Made by a program: the position numbers and the translations under genes. Positions 1 to 7,872 of a stretch of DNA of 23,938 nt are shown here, one piece after another; positions within the stretch are counted from its first letter, which is position 1, and the number at the start of each line of letters is the position of its first letter. Source of the DNA: Muribaculaceae bacterium. Lineage in GTDB: Bacteria; Bacteroidota; Bacteroidia; Bacteroidales; Muribaculaceae. Location: assembly GCA_009775265.1 (NCBI GenBank), contig VSPG01000031.1:1-23938 (forward strand). The letters run 5' to 3'. The notes beneath the pieces were generated by a model that worked only from the letters and a program-made list of their open reading frames with translations, was not told where the DNA came from and did not search any database.

Positions 1-86
1 ATCATTTCCTTTACAGACTGCGTAAAACTTTCGTATTCAGCATCCCTAATGAGAAGATAACCGGGTAAGAAATCCATACTATTCAT
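1..86 (-). CDS. Partial unidentified gene, 5' end only (runs off left edge)
   Basis: A minus-strand frame opens with ATG at 86 and stays open to the window edge, giving 28 codons beginning MNSMDFLPGYLLIRDAEYES. A second ATG lies at 77. I do not recognise the protein. It starts just beyond the tmRNA terminator and a tandem repeat, on the same strand as the tmRNA. The 3' end of tmRNA is a known integration site for mobile elements, so this could be the first gene of an integrated element (inference only). With so few codons it could also be a chance open frame. Confidence 0.4.
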   Translation of the reverse strand, partial: MNSMDFLPGYLLIRDAEYESFTQSVKEM

Positions 87-97
87 TTTCCAAAATT

Positions 98-118
98 TTA
101 GTAACGAGTTAGTAACGA
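98..118. repeat. Tandem 10-bp direct repeat TTAGTAACGA x2
   Basis: TTAGTAACGA occurs at 98-107 and again at 109-118, separated by one G. A related TGTAACGG lies at 128-135. The repeats sit directly upstream of the partial minus-strand gene and about 135 bp beyond the tmRNA 3' end. Short spaced repeats like this can be recombinase arm sites or operators. Nothing in the window proves either. Confidence 0.5.
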
Positions 119-182
119 AACTATGTCTGTAACGGTCTTTTCTTGGTCTGATTTCGGTCCTGAATCGAAAGGATTAGACACG

Positions 183-217
183 AAAAAACCGCAGAACTAA
201 TTGATAGTCTGCGGTTT
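183..217 (-). terminator. Rho-independent terminator of tmRNA
   Basis: AAACCGCAGA (186-195) pairs perfectly with TCTGCGGTTT (208-217) across a 12-nt loop. Read on the minus strand, the stem runs into a T6 tract (complement of 183-188). It lies about 37 nt past the mature tmRNA 3' end, as expected for a precursor that is trimmed later. Confidence 0.8.
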
Positions 218-253
218 GTCTGATTTAGTCTACAGAGTGTCCGTAGTAGCAAG

Positions 254-650
254 TGGAGATGGAGGGATTCGAACCCTCGTCCAAACGTGGAACTAATGTG
301 CTTTCTACGTGCGTATTTCCAAATTGGTTTTCGTGCGTCGGCAGGCATGGAACCGCCAACCGGCGCCTTAGCCCCTTAAACTTCGGACGCCGCGCGGGGC
401 GCTTGGTGTCCTATTCCCGATATTCCTGCACCGCCGGTTCGGTTAGCCTCGGAAAATGGGCAACCGGGCGATGTCTCGTTTCCGCAACTATTGCGGAAAT
501 AAAGCTAATCTACTGTACTTCAATTAGGCAGCGAGAGCGTAGTTGTTTTCGCCATTTGAAATTGCTGATGTCCCTGATTAAAGAGCGTAGCCATCATTGC
601 TCTGCACGCTTACACACCACCTCTACACGCTGTCAAAACCGGTCATCCCC
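254..650 (-). ncRNA. ssrA: Transfer-messenger RNA (tmRNA)
   Basis: tmRNA rescues stalled ribosomes and tags their unfinished peptides for proteolysis. On the minus strand the RNA starts GGGGATGACCGGTTTTGACA at 650. That 5' end pairs with CATCTCC (complement of 255-261) to form a 7-bp acceptor stem with one G-U pair, and the discriminator A is at 254. The T arm is complete: GAGGG stem, TTCGAAT loop, CCCTC stem. An internal reading frame encodes the tag GENNYALAA followed by TAA. CCA is not encoded (the genome reads CTT after the discriminator), so it must be added enzymatically. The mature length of 397 nt is normal for the family. A TAAATTTG promoter lies upstream and a terminator downstream. 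The 5' end is inferred from acceptor pairing. Confidence 0.96.
524..553 (-). other. tmRNA tag-peptide reading frame (GENNYALAA-stop)
   Basis: Codons GGC GAA AAC AAC TAC GCT CTC GCT GCC TAA read G-E-N-N-Y-A-L-A-A-stop. The C-terminal ALAA is the recognition end used by ClpXP-type proteases. The tag ends 60 residues' worth of sequence before the pseudoknot-rich 3' half. The exact resume codon is taken as GGC by analogy with Bacteroides tags that begin with G; the preceding codon would be AAT. Confidence 0.88.
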
Positions 651-693
651 GATGTTGTGGCGTAAGCATGGGTGCGCTTCGCTTTGTAATTTG

Positions 694-725
694 CAAATTT
701 ACGCGCAAAACATGTCAGATGCAAG
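694..725 (-). promoter_or_regulatory. Bacteroidetes-type promoter for tmRNA
   Basis: On the minus strand CTTG (722-725) is followed after 20 nt by TAAATTTG (694-701), matching the Bacteroidetes pattern of -33 TTG/TTTG and -7 TAnnTTTG. Transcription would begin near 687, leaving a leader of roughly 37 nt to be removed by RNase P at 650. The -7 box overlaps a near-palindrome, GTAATTTGCAAATTTAC. Confidence 0.65.
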
Positions 726-848
726 CGGGTTAAGTATTTTTAACTTTAAAAATTCGGGCGCTATGACAATTTGCTGTTAAAGAAACTTAAAGAAATAAAT
801 AAACGGGCGATATTTCATAACTTAGCAGTCCAAACACATAATTATATC

Positions 849-2351
849 ATGGACAAACATATCGCTCTCTGCAAGAACGCCATTGTGACTGCTCTCGGCA
901 AGCCGGCAAAAGATTTCACAAAGGACGACATCATACGCTATATATCGGAAAACGGCATCGAGATGGTCAATTTCATGTATCCGGCAGGCGACGGCCGCTT
1001 GAAGACACTGAATTTCGTAATCAACGACCTTGACTATCTTGAAACCATACTTTCTCTTGGCGAGCGCGTGGATGGTTCGTCGCTGTTCCCTTTCATAAGC
1101 GCCGGCAGTTCCGACTTGTATGTGTTGCCTCGCTTCCGCACTGCGTTTGTCGACCCGTTCGCCGAACTTCCCACGCTGACTATGCTGTGTTCGTTCTTCG
1201 ACAAGGACGGACAGCCACTGGAGAGTTCGCCGGAGCACACGCTGCACAAGGCATGTGCTGAGTTCGAGCGTGTGACCGGCATGCGTTTCGAGGCGATGGG
1301 CGAATTGGAATATTATGTGATTTCCCCGGAAACGGGCAGTTTTCCGGCCACCGATCAAAAGGGCTATCACGAGAGCGGTCCTTTTGCAAAATACAATGAT
1401 TTCCGCAGCCTGTGCATGAGTTATGTGGCCCGTACTGGCGGACGAATCAAATACGGGCACAGCGAGGTAGGCAATTTCACGCTCGACGGGCTCAACTATG
1501 AGCAGAACGAGATAGAGTTTCTGCCGGTTGACGCCGAGGATGCCGCCGATCAGCTGGTGCTTGCTAAATGGGTGATACGCAACCTTGCCGCACGTCAGGG
1601 CTATGATGTCACGTTCGCGCCTAAAATCACTACCGGAAAGGCTGGCTCGGGGCTGCATGTGCACATGCGCATCACGCGCGACGGCCGCAACATGGTGCTT
1701 GATGCTGAACGCCGCTTGAGCGATACCGCACGGCGCGCCATTGCGGGCATCATGAAACTGGCGCCCGCGCTTACGGCTTTCGGCAATACAAATCCCACGA
1801 GCTATTTCCGGCTTGTGCCTCATCAGGAGGCTCCGACAAATGTGTGCTGGGGCGACCGCAACCGTTCCGTGCTTGTGCGTGTGCCTCTTGGCTGGACGGC
1901 AGGTGCCGACATGTGTGCAGTGGCAAATCCCGGCTCGGAGGCCGGCGACGTGGATGCCACGCAGAAACAGACTTTCGAGATGCGCAGTGCCGACGGTTCG
2001 GCCAATGTGTACGAACTTTTGGCGGCGCTCGCTGTGGCGGCGCGTTACGGATTCGAACTTGACAACGCCCTGGAGATAGCAGACCGCACATATGTGGACG
2101 TGAATATCCACAGCGCCGAGCATGCCGACCGTCTTGCGGCGCTCGACAGCCTGCCAGTGGACTGCGCGCAGTCGGCCGATTGTCTTGCTGCCGTGCGCCA
2201 TGTATTCGAGGGTGGAGGCGTGTTCTCTCCCGGCATGATTGACGGTATAATGGCCCGCCTGCGCAGCTACGACCCAGCCGAAGCGCATGCGGCGCTGAAA
2301 GACGAAGCGCTGATGCAAAAGCTCGTGACGCGCTATTTCCACTGCGGCTGA
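849..2351 (+). CDS. glnA: Glutamine synthetase, type I-like
   Basis: Ligates ammonia to glutamate using ATP in the cytosol. The 500-residue product has the GS beta-grasp region (about 30-115) and a full catalytic domain. Visible motifs are GELEYY with metal-ligand glutamates E152 and E154, the E206/E221 segment, GSGLHVH (267-272) matching the GSG-H-H signature, and NPTSYFRLVPHQEAP followed by WGDRNRS, the usual ATP and glutamate site with its arginines. FEMRSADGSAN (376-386) follows. Its size fits GSI (about 470) and excludes the ~730-residue GSIII. I see no NLYDLPP-like adenylylation motif near the C terminus, so adenylylation control looks unlikely. The ATG at 849 was chosen because upstream codons do not look protein-coding. 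gluQ follows after 16 nt on the same strand. A GS-like ligase acting on another amine cannot be excluded. Confidence 0.88.
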   Translation: MDKHIALCKNAIVTALGKPAKDFTKDDIIRYISENGIEMVNFMYPAGDGRLKTLNFVINDLDYLETILSLGERVDGSSLFPFISAGSSDLYVLPRFRTAFVDPFAELPTLTMLCSFFDKDGQPLESSPEHTLHKACAEFERVTGMRFEAMGELEYYVISPETGSFPATDQKGYHESGPFAKYNDFRSLCMSYVARTGGRIKYGHSEVGNFTLDGLNYEQNEIEFLPVDAEDAADQLVLAKWVIRNLAARQGYDVTFAPKITTGKAGSGLHVHMRITRDGRNMVLDAERRLSDTARRAIAGIMKLAPALTAFGNTNPTSYFRLVPHQEAPTNVCWGDRNRSVLVRVPLGWTAGADMCAVANPGSEAGDVDATQKQTFEMRSADGSANVYELLAALAVAARYGFELDNALEIADRTYVDVNIHSAEHADRLAALDSLPVDCAQSADCLAAVRHVFEGGGVFSPGMIDGIMARLRSYDPAEAHAALKDEALMQKLVTRYFHCG

Positions 2352-2367
2352 GCACTTCCGCGCATCA

Positions 2368-3318
2368 ATGCTTGAAGAAGCTAAAGGCGTGAAGACGGGG
2401 CGTTTCGCCCCGTCGCCCACTGGGCGCATGCATCTCGGCAATGTGTTCACGGCACTTGTGTCGTGGCTTTCCGTGCGCAATGCCGGTGGCCGTTGGATTC
2501 TGCGCATAGAGGACCTTGACCCGCAGCGATCCCGGCGTGAATATGCAAGCCTTATAGAGGACGACTTGCATTGGCTCGGCCTTGACTGGGACGAGGGCGG
2601 CCTTTCCGATAACGGCCCTGCAGCGCCGTATTCCCAAAGCCTGCGCTCCGAATTCTACGCCGCCGCCTTGGAGCGCCTTCGCGGCACGGGACTCACTTAT
2701 CCGTGCACATGCCGCAGAGCCGATATTATGGCCACTCAGGCGCCGCACCAGAGCGACGGCCGCATAATATATGCAGGAACGTGTCGTCCGTCGGCTTCTC
2801 CGCCGTTTGATGTCGGAGCAGAGTCGTGCCCGCATGCTGTGAGGCTGTATGTGCCGGATGAGGTTATAAACTTTCAGGACGGCGTGTTCGGGCGGCAGGA
2901 GTGCAACCTTGCCGACCATTGTGGCGACTTTGTGCTGCGCCGTGCCGACGGCGCGTGGGCCTATCAGCTTGCGGTCGTGGTGGACGATGCGGCGATGGGG
3001 GTGACGGAAGTGGTGCGCGGTTGCGACTTGCTGCTGTCTACGGCCCAGCAGTTGTATCTTTACCGTCTGTTGGGTGTGCCTGCACCTGCTTATGCCCATG
3101 TCCCGCTTCTGTGTAATGCCGCCGGACAGCGTCTGTCCAAGCGAGATGCGTCCATGAGCATGGACGAGTTGCGGAAGCATTACAGTCCCGAGCGATTAAT
3201 CGGCAGGCTGGCGTTTCTTGCCGGCCTTGTCGCGGACGCGTCGCCGCGCAGTGCCGAGTCTCTTATAGGAAGTTTTGAGATTCGTGGTATTCCTGCGGTG
3301 TCTGCCTTGACAGTGTAG
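2368..3318 (+). CDS. gluQ: Glutamyl-Q tRNA(Asp) synthetase
   Basis: Attaches glutamate to the queuosine base in the anticodon of tRNA(Asp). The 316-residue protein is a catalytic core of glutamyl-tRNA synthetase without an anticodon-binding domain, the hallmark of GluQRS (E. coli about 308). It opens with RFAPSPTGRMHLGN, the HIGH-like motif, then LRIEDLDPQR. Zinc ligands are arranged as C113-x-C115...Y135-x3-C139, the C-x-C/Y-x3-C pattern of this family. RLSKRD near residue 254 is the KMSKS-like loop. It lies 16 nt behind the glutamine synthetase gene and is probably cotranscribed, so two glutamate-using enzymes are paired. Its 3' end faces the ZIP transporter gene with a 4-nt gap. Confidence 0.94.
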   Translation: MLEEAKGVKTGRFAPSPTGRMHLGNVFTALVSWLSVRNAGGRWILRIEDLDPQRSRREYASLIEDDLHWLGLDWDEGGLSDNGPAAPYSQSLRSEFYAAALERLRGTGLTYPCTCRRADIMATQAPHQSDGRIIYAGTCRPSASPPFDVGAESCPHAVRLYVPDEVINFQDGVFGRQECNLADHCGDFVLRRADGAWAYQLAVVVDDAAMGVTEVVRGCDLLLSTAQQLYLYRLLGVPAPAYAHVPLLCNAAGQRLSKRDASMSMDELRKHYSPERLIGRLAFLAGLVADASPRSAESLIGSFEIRGIPAVSALTV

Positions 3319-3322
3319 GCGG

Positions 3323-4102
3323 TCAGCCCAGCACCACGTCGAGCACCATCATGAGCACAAATCCTGCGGCGAAGCCTATTGTGCCGATGTCGCTGTGTCG
3401 TCCCTGCTGCGTTTCCGGTATGATTTCCTCGACGACAACATAGAGCATCGCTCCGGCCGAGAATGCCAGCAGGTATGGCAGCACAGGCACCACAAACGAT
3501 GCAAGCAGCAAGGTCACAATTGCCGCCACGGGCTCTACCGCTCCGCTCAGGGCGCCGATGGCGAAGGAGCGGTGATGGGTGTTGCCTGCCGCGCGCAACG
3601 GCATAGATACTATCGCCCCCTCAGGAAAGTTCTGAATCGCTATACCTGCCGAAAGGGCAAGGGCGGCGGCCATGGATATGCCGCCTGCCGCATCGAGAGC
3701 CGCCGCGAGCGTCACGCCCACGGCCATGCCTTCCGGAATGTTGTGCAGGGTCACGGCAAGTGCCAGTTTCGTCGTACGCGACAATTTGCTGCGCGGCCCT
3801 TCGCTCGCTTTCTCCAGCAAGTGTTGGTGTGGCGTGATATGATCGAGCAGCAACAGAAACGCTATGCCAAAAGCGAAGCCGGCCGCAGCGGGCATCACGC
3901 CGGCCAGACCTTCGCCACCTGACAGTTCCATGGCCGGAATGAGAAGTGACCATACGGATGCGGCCACCATCACTCCGGCTGCAAAGCCCAGCAAGGCTTT
4001 TTGCAATGCCGCAGGCATATTTTCCTTAGTCAGATATACGCATGCCGACCCCAGCGTGGTGCCGGCAAATGGCAGTAACAGAGCAAGTAATATAGGGTGC
4101 AT
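3323..4102 (-). CDS. ZIP family divalent metal transporter
   Basis: Probable inner-membrane importer of zinc or related divalent metals. The 259 residues are almost entirely hydrophobic helices, about eight, with a short His-containing loop HITPHQH at 88-94 between early helices. The two signature metal-site helices are present: HNIPEGMAVG (120-129) in TM4 and QNFPEGAIVSMP (157-168) in TM5. Both carry the N/P-E-G pattern of ZIP proteins of the ZupT/GufA type. It follows the CapA-like gene after 58 nt on the same strand and could be the last gene of that transcript; I found no clear promoter in the gap. Substrate specificity cannot be read from the sequence. Confidence 0.9.
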   Translation of the reverse strand: MHPILLALLLPFAGTTLGSACVYLTKENMPAALQKALLGFAAGVMVAASVWSLLIPAMELSGGEGLAGVMPAAAGFAFGIAFLLLLDHITPHQHLLEKASEGPRSKLSRTTKLALAVTLHNIPEGMAVGVTLAAALDAAGGISMAAALALSAGIAIQNFPEGAIVSMPLRAAGNTHHRSFAIGALSGAVEPVAAIVTLLLASFVVPVLPYLLAFSAGAMLYVVVEEIIPETQQGRHSDIGTIGFAAGFVLMMVLDVVLG

Positions 4103-4160
4103 GTATGTGCGGGCGTGATTTTACAGCGTTTTTTTGAGTTTAACGTTTTTAGTGAAACAA

Positions 4161-5252
4161 TTAAAAAATGATTTTGTTTCCTATGGTTTTCCGTGGCTGT
4201 ATGTCTGTATGTGACGACGAATCTTCAGGCACGCCGATGTTGTGGCGGTGGAGCAGTTCGGTCGTCGCTTTCCGGAATGCCGCAGCACGCGGGTCGGCAC
4301 TTCTATAGGCATCCACCACACGGAAGTTGCGCCCGGATGAGGCAGGTTCTGTGAAGTGCAGACGCCACGATGCGCCGTCGATGCGTACGCGTCCGTCGGC
4401 ATGGCGGCTGAGACCCACCGACACCACGGCCCCGCCGCGTGTGTCGCGTGTGCGCATGTTGGATATGAAATTGCCCAGCGAGTATACCACGAGGCAGTGT
4501 GAGCCGTCGGGGTTTGTGCGCATTTCCATGGGCTGTACCACATGCGGATGCGCACCGATTATAAGTTCTACACCCCGGCTTTGCAGCCAGTCGGCGAGTC
4601 CGCGTTGCGCATGGTTGGGAAGCGGACGGTATTCATCGCCCCAATGCACGCAGGCGCATATTATTTCCGCTCCCGCCGCACGCGCGGCATCTATGTCGGC
4701 AGCCATCAGCGTGCGGTCTATATAGTCCACGATTGCGCCGTCGCGCGGCTCTATGCCGTTGGTGCCGTAGGTGTAGTTGAGAAATCCGATGCGTATGCCT
4801 CCGACGGTGCGTATGTGGGGCATGAGCCGCGTGCGTTCGGCGGCGTTACGGTAGGTGCCGAGGTGTGATGCGCCTATGCTGTCGAGCGCGTCGAGGGTGT
4901 GGCGCAACCCCTTGTCGCGGCGGTCGAGTGTGTGGTTGTTGGCTGTGAGAAAAAGTCTGAAGCCGGCGTCGCGCAATGCGCGGAGATACGTGTCGGGGGC
5001 ATTGAAACTGGGATAGCCGCTGTGCGGTGCCGGACCGATGGGTGTTTCGAGGTTCACCACCGCGAGATCGGCCGAGCGAAACCATGGCGCGACATCTGCA
5101 AAGCATTCCGAGTAGTCCCACCGTCCATCGGGTCTGCGTGCCGCGTCGAGCTGGGCCTGATGCTGCATGGCGTCGCCCGCGAAAACGAGCGAGGCTTCGT
5201 CGGTTCCGAACAGGAGCGACAGCAGGCTCAGCAGCGGCAGCAGGGCATTCAT
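4161..5252 (-). CDS. CapA-family metallophosphatase-like protein (exported)
   Basis: A member of the CapA/PgsA family, related to calcineurin-like phosphatases and named for poly-gamma-glutamate capsule synthesis. The real role here is unknown. The ATG at 5252 overlaps the folD stop codon (ATGA). It yields 363 residues starting with a hydrophobic leader, MNALLPLLSLLSLLFG, likely a signal peptide. Family motifs in order are FAGDAM (24-29), NLETPI (67-72), NNHTLD (105-110), VHWGDEY (202-208), GAHPHVVQ (233-240) and YSLGNFISN (257-265); these carry the Asp, Asn and His residues that would bind the two metals. No capB or capC partner is nearby, so polyglutamate synthesis is not supported. A longer frame upstream runs into folD and is not the start. 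Confidence 0.88.
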   Translation of the reverse strand: MNALLPLLSLLSLLFGTDEASLVFAGDAMQHQAQLDAARRPDGRWDYSECFADVAPWFRSADLAVVNLETPIGPAPHSGYPSFNAPDTYLRALRDAGFRLFLTANNHTLDRRDKGLRHTLDALDSIGASHLGTYRNAAERTRLMPHIRTVGGIRIGFLNYTYGTNGIEPRDGAIVDYIDRTLMAADIDAARAAGAEIICACVHWGDEYRPLPNHAQRGLADWLQSRGVELIIGAHPHVVQPMEMRTNPDGSHCLVVYSLGNFISNMRTRDTRGGAVVSVGLSRHADGRVRIDGASWRLHFTEPASSGRNFRVVDAYRSADPRAAAFRKATTELLHRHNIGVPEDSSSHTDIQPRKTIGNKIIF

Positions 5253-6130
5253 CGGTGCTGGCGGCGTTCGGCGGCGATAAGGGTGTTGTGCAGCAGCGAT
5301 GCTATAGTCATGGGTCCTACGCCTCCGGGCACAGGAGTGATGTAGCTGCATGCAGGCGCCACGGCCTCAAAGTCGACATCGCCGGCGAGTCTGTAGCCGC
5401 TGCGGCGTGACGGGTCGGAAACACGCGTGGTGCCGACATCCACCACTACGGCTCCGTCGCGCACCATGCCGGCTCCGACGAGTCCGGGACGTCCCACGGC
5501 GCTGATTACGATGTCGGCCGAGCGCAATATGGCGTCGAGCCCGCGTGTGGCGCTGTGGCACACGGTCACGGTGGCGTCGCCCATGGATGATTTCTGCAGC
5601 AGCAACGAAGCCATAGGGCGGCCCACTATGTTGCTGCGGCCTATCACAGCCACGTGCTTACCGCAGGTGCTGATGCCGTTGCGGCGCAACAGTTCTATTA
5701 TACCGGCAGGGGTGGCCGGAGGCAGGCAGTCCATGCCTAAGGCGAGCCTGCCGATGTTGTCGGGCGTGAAGCCGTCCACGTCTTTGCGGGGACTTATGAC
5801 TTCAAGCAGGGCTTTGTAGTCGAGATGTGCGGGCAGCGGCAACTGCACGATGATTCCGTCTATATCGGAGTTGCGGTTGAGACTGCGCACGCGGTCGTGG
5901 AGCTGCTGCTGGGTGGTGGCGGCGTCCATGCGGACTATTGTGGAGCGTATGCCGCATTCCTCGCAGCGCTTGGCTTTCAGGTTGACGTAGGTCTCGCTCG
6001 CAGGGTCGTCGCCCACGAGCACGGCGGCAAGACGCGGAGTGCGTCCTGTTTCGGCGGCAAGCGCAGCCACGCGGCGCGCCGTTTCGGCACACCATTCGGC
6101 TGCCGCTTTTTTTCCGTCGAGTATGGTCAT
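5249..6130 (-). CDS. folD: Methylenetetrahydrofolate dehydrogenase/cyclohydrolase
   Basis: Bifunctional enzyme that interconverts 5,10-methylene-THF and 10-formyl-THF with NADP, supplying one-carbon units. The 293-residue product has the catalytic SETYVNLKAKRCEE segment (lysine at 52), the DGIIVQLPLP motif, the KDVDGF segment, the GRSNIVGRP nucleotide-binding turn, and the C-terminal PVPGGVGPMT signature. The ATG at 6130 was chosen because MTILDGK aligns with typical FolD starts; a TTG at 6145 would add five residues. It sits 31 nt behind ffh and overlaps the CapA-like gene by 4 nt, which implies translational coupling. Confidence 0.95.
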   Translation of the reverse strand: MTILDGKKAAAEWCAETARRVAALAAETGRTPRLAAVLVGDDPASETYVNLKAKRCEECGIRSTIVRMDAATTQQQLHDRVRSLNRNSDIDGIIVQLPLPAHLDYKALLEVISPRKDVDGFTPDNIGRLALGMDCLPPATPAGIIELLRRNGISTCGKHVAVIGRSNIVGRPMASLLLQKSSMGDATVTVCHSATRGLDAILRSADIVISAVGRPGLVGAGMVRDGAVVVDVGTTRVSDPSRRSGYRLAGDVDFEAVAPACSYITPVPGGVGPMTIASLLHNTLIAAERRQHR

Positions 6131-6161
6131 CGGTGTATCAGGCAAACTCTATACAGGTTCT

Positions 6162-7499
6162 TTATTTACGCATGCCGCGCATCTGGCGCATCATGCCCAT
6201 GGGGTTTTTCATCGAAGTCACCTGCTGCATCATCTTGCGCATCTGTTCGAACTGTTTGAGCAGGCGGTTCACTTCGGCCGGTGTAGTGCCCGAGCCGCGT
6301 GCGATGCGCTGCCGGCGCGAGCCTACATTGAGCACTTCCGGGTGCTCGCGTTCGTAGGGTGTCATGGAGGTGATTATGGCTTCGACGCTGCGGAATGCGT
6401 TGTCGTCGATGTCGATGTCCTTCAGGGCTTTGCCCACGCCTGGAATCATGGCGGCGAGGTCTTTGATGTTGCCCATCTTCTTCACCTGCTGTATCTGCTT
6501 GTAGAAGTCGTCGAATGTGAACTGGTTGCGTCTGAATTTCTTGGCGATTTCCTCGGCTTCGCGTTCGTCGAACTGCTGCTGGGCTTTCTCCACAAGCGAC
6601 ACTATGTCGCCCATGCCGAGAATGCGGTTTGCCATGCGGTCGGGGTGGAACACGTCGATGCCGTCGAGAGTCTCGCCGGTGCCTATGAATTTGATAGGCT
6701 TTTTGACAACGCTGCGGATGGACAATGCCGCGCCGCCGCGTGTGTCGCCGTCGAGTTTGGTGAGCACCACGCCGTCAAAGTCGAGGCGTTCGTTGAATGT
6801 CTTTGCGGTGTTAACGGCGTCCTGGCCTGTCATGGAGTCAACCACAAAAAGTGTTTCGCCGGGGTTGACGGCATGCTTGATGGCTTCGATTTCGTCCATC
6901 ATCTGCTCGTCGACGGCAAGGCGTCCTGCGGTGTCGACTATCACGAGGTCGAAGCGTCCTGCGCGTGCATGCTCTATGGCGCGCCGTGCTATGCCCACGG
7001 GGTCGGTGACGTCCGGTTCGGTGTACACTTCCGCCCCGATGCTCTCTGCGAGCACCTTGAGCTGGTCAATGGCCGCGGGACGGTAGACGTCGCAGGCCAC
7101 GAGAAGCGGACGCATGTTTTTCTCGGCCATGAGTTTTTTTGCGAGCTTGCCGGTGAAGGTGGTCTTACCCGAACCCTGCAGGCCCGACATGAGGATGATG
7201 GCAGGATTGCCTTTTATGGCCAGGGGAGCGATGTCGCCGCCCATGAGTGAGGCGAGCTCGTCGTTGACGATTTTCACCATCAGCTGCTCCGGCTTTACGG
7301 CGTTGATTACGTTCTGGCCGAGAGCTTTCTGCTTGACGGCATCGGTGAATGCCTTGGCCGTGGCGAAATTGACGTCGGCATCGATGAGGGCGCGGCGCAC
7401 GTCCTTGAGCGTGTCGGCCACGTTGATTTCAGTTATTTTGCCTTGGCCTTTGAGCAGCTTGAAACTGCGTTCGAGGCGGTCGCTTAGTCGTTCAAACAT
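6162..7499 (-). CDS. ffh: Signal recognition particle protein Ffh (SRP54)
   Basis: GTPase that binds signal peptides of nascent membrane and secreted proteins together with 4.5S RNA and docks with FtsY. The 445 residues form the standard N-G-M arrangement. The N domain begins MFERLSDRLERSFK. The P-loop GLQGSGKTT is at 106-114, the DTAGRL motif near 190, and TKLDGDTRGG near 250. The methionine-rich M domain has GSRQRIARGSG-type RNA-binding residues and ends in a Met-rich tail, MGMMRQMRGMRK. Length is normal. It lies 19 nt downstream of panD and 31 nt upstream of folD, all on the minus strand. Confidence 0.97.
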   Translation of the reverse strand: MFERLSDRLERSFKLLKGQGKITEINVADTLKDVRRALIDADVNFATAKAFTDAVKQKALGQNVINAVKPEQLMVKIVNDELASLMGGDIAPLAIKGNPAIILMSGLQGSGKTTFTGKLAKKLMAEKNMRPLLVACDVYRPAAIDQLKVLAESIGAEVYTEPDVTDPVGIARRAIEHARAGRFDLVIVDTAGRLAVDEQMMDEIEAIKHAVNPGETLFVVDSMTGQDAVNTAKTFNERLDFDGVVLTKLDGDTRGGAALSIRSVVKKPIKFIGTGETLDGIDVFHPDRMANRILGMGDIVSLVEKAQQQFDEREAEEIAKKFRRNQFTFDDFYKQIQQVKKMGNIKDLAAMIPGVGKALKDIDIDDNAFRSVEAIITSMTPYEREHPEVLNVGSRRQRIARGSGTTPAEVNRLLKQFEQMRKMMQQVTSMKNPMGMMRQMRGMRK

Positions 7500-7518
7500 T
7501 CTTTATTTCGGTTTTTCT

Positions 7519-7872
7519 CTAATTAACGAGTCGGTTGGTGGCCGTGTCGGGGAATATTACGCTGGGAGTGAAGTGGCGTGCTTCGTCGGGTGTCATGGAG
7601 GCGTAGGCCATGATGATTACTATGTCGCCGGGCTGCACCAGGCGCGCGGCGGCTCCGTTGAGGCATATCACGCCGCTGCCGCGTTCGCCGCGTATGGCGT
7701 AGGTGTCGAGACGCGCTCCGTTGTTGTTGTTGACGATGTACACCCGCTCTCCCGGCAGGATGCCTGCCGCGTCCATTAAATCTTCGTCGATGGTGATGCT
7801 GCCTATGTAGTCGAGGCGCGATTCAGTGACGGTGACGCGGTGTATCTTCGATTTCAGTACTTCTATTGTCAT
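7519..7872 (-). CDS. panD: Aspartate 1-decarboxylase
   Basis: Makes beta-alanine from aspartate for pantothenate synthesis. It is a small pyruvoyl enzyme made as a proenzyme that cleaves itself between G24 and S25, and that site is visible in DYIGSITID. The 117-residue length and the conserved YAIRGERGSGVICLNGAAARL segment are typical. Its ATG overlaps the panC stop (ATGA at 7869-7872), so the enzyme making beta-alanine is translationally coupled to the one that uses it. Confidence 0.96.
   Translation of the reverse strand: MTIEVLKSKIHRVTVTESRLDYIGSITIDEDLMDAAGILPGERVYIVNNNNGARLDTYAIRGERGSGVICLNGAAARLVQPGDIVIIMAYASMTPDEARHFTPSVIFPDTATNRLVN

Noticed and set aside
121..348. 75-aa minus-strand frame over the tmRNA 3' end
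   Set aside because: It starts inside the tmRNA and runs through its T arm and terminator hairpin, so it is not a gene.
253..780. 175-aa plus-strand frame across the tmRNA region
   Set aside because: The segment is explained by tmRNA acceptor stem, T arm and tag on the minus strand; the translation shows no protein features.
822..2507. 561-aa open frame on the minus strand opposite glutamine synthetase
   Set aside because: It is a by-product of GC-rich codon bias in glnA and the start of gluQ, both of which have full family motifs. The antisense product has no domain and is rich in His, Arg and Cys.
6039..7250. 403-aa plus-strand frame opposite ffh and folD
   Set aside because: Antisense to two well-supported genes; low-complexity composition rich in His, Val, Cys and Ala with no family features.
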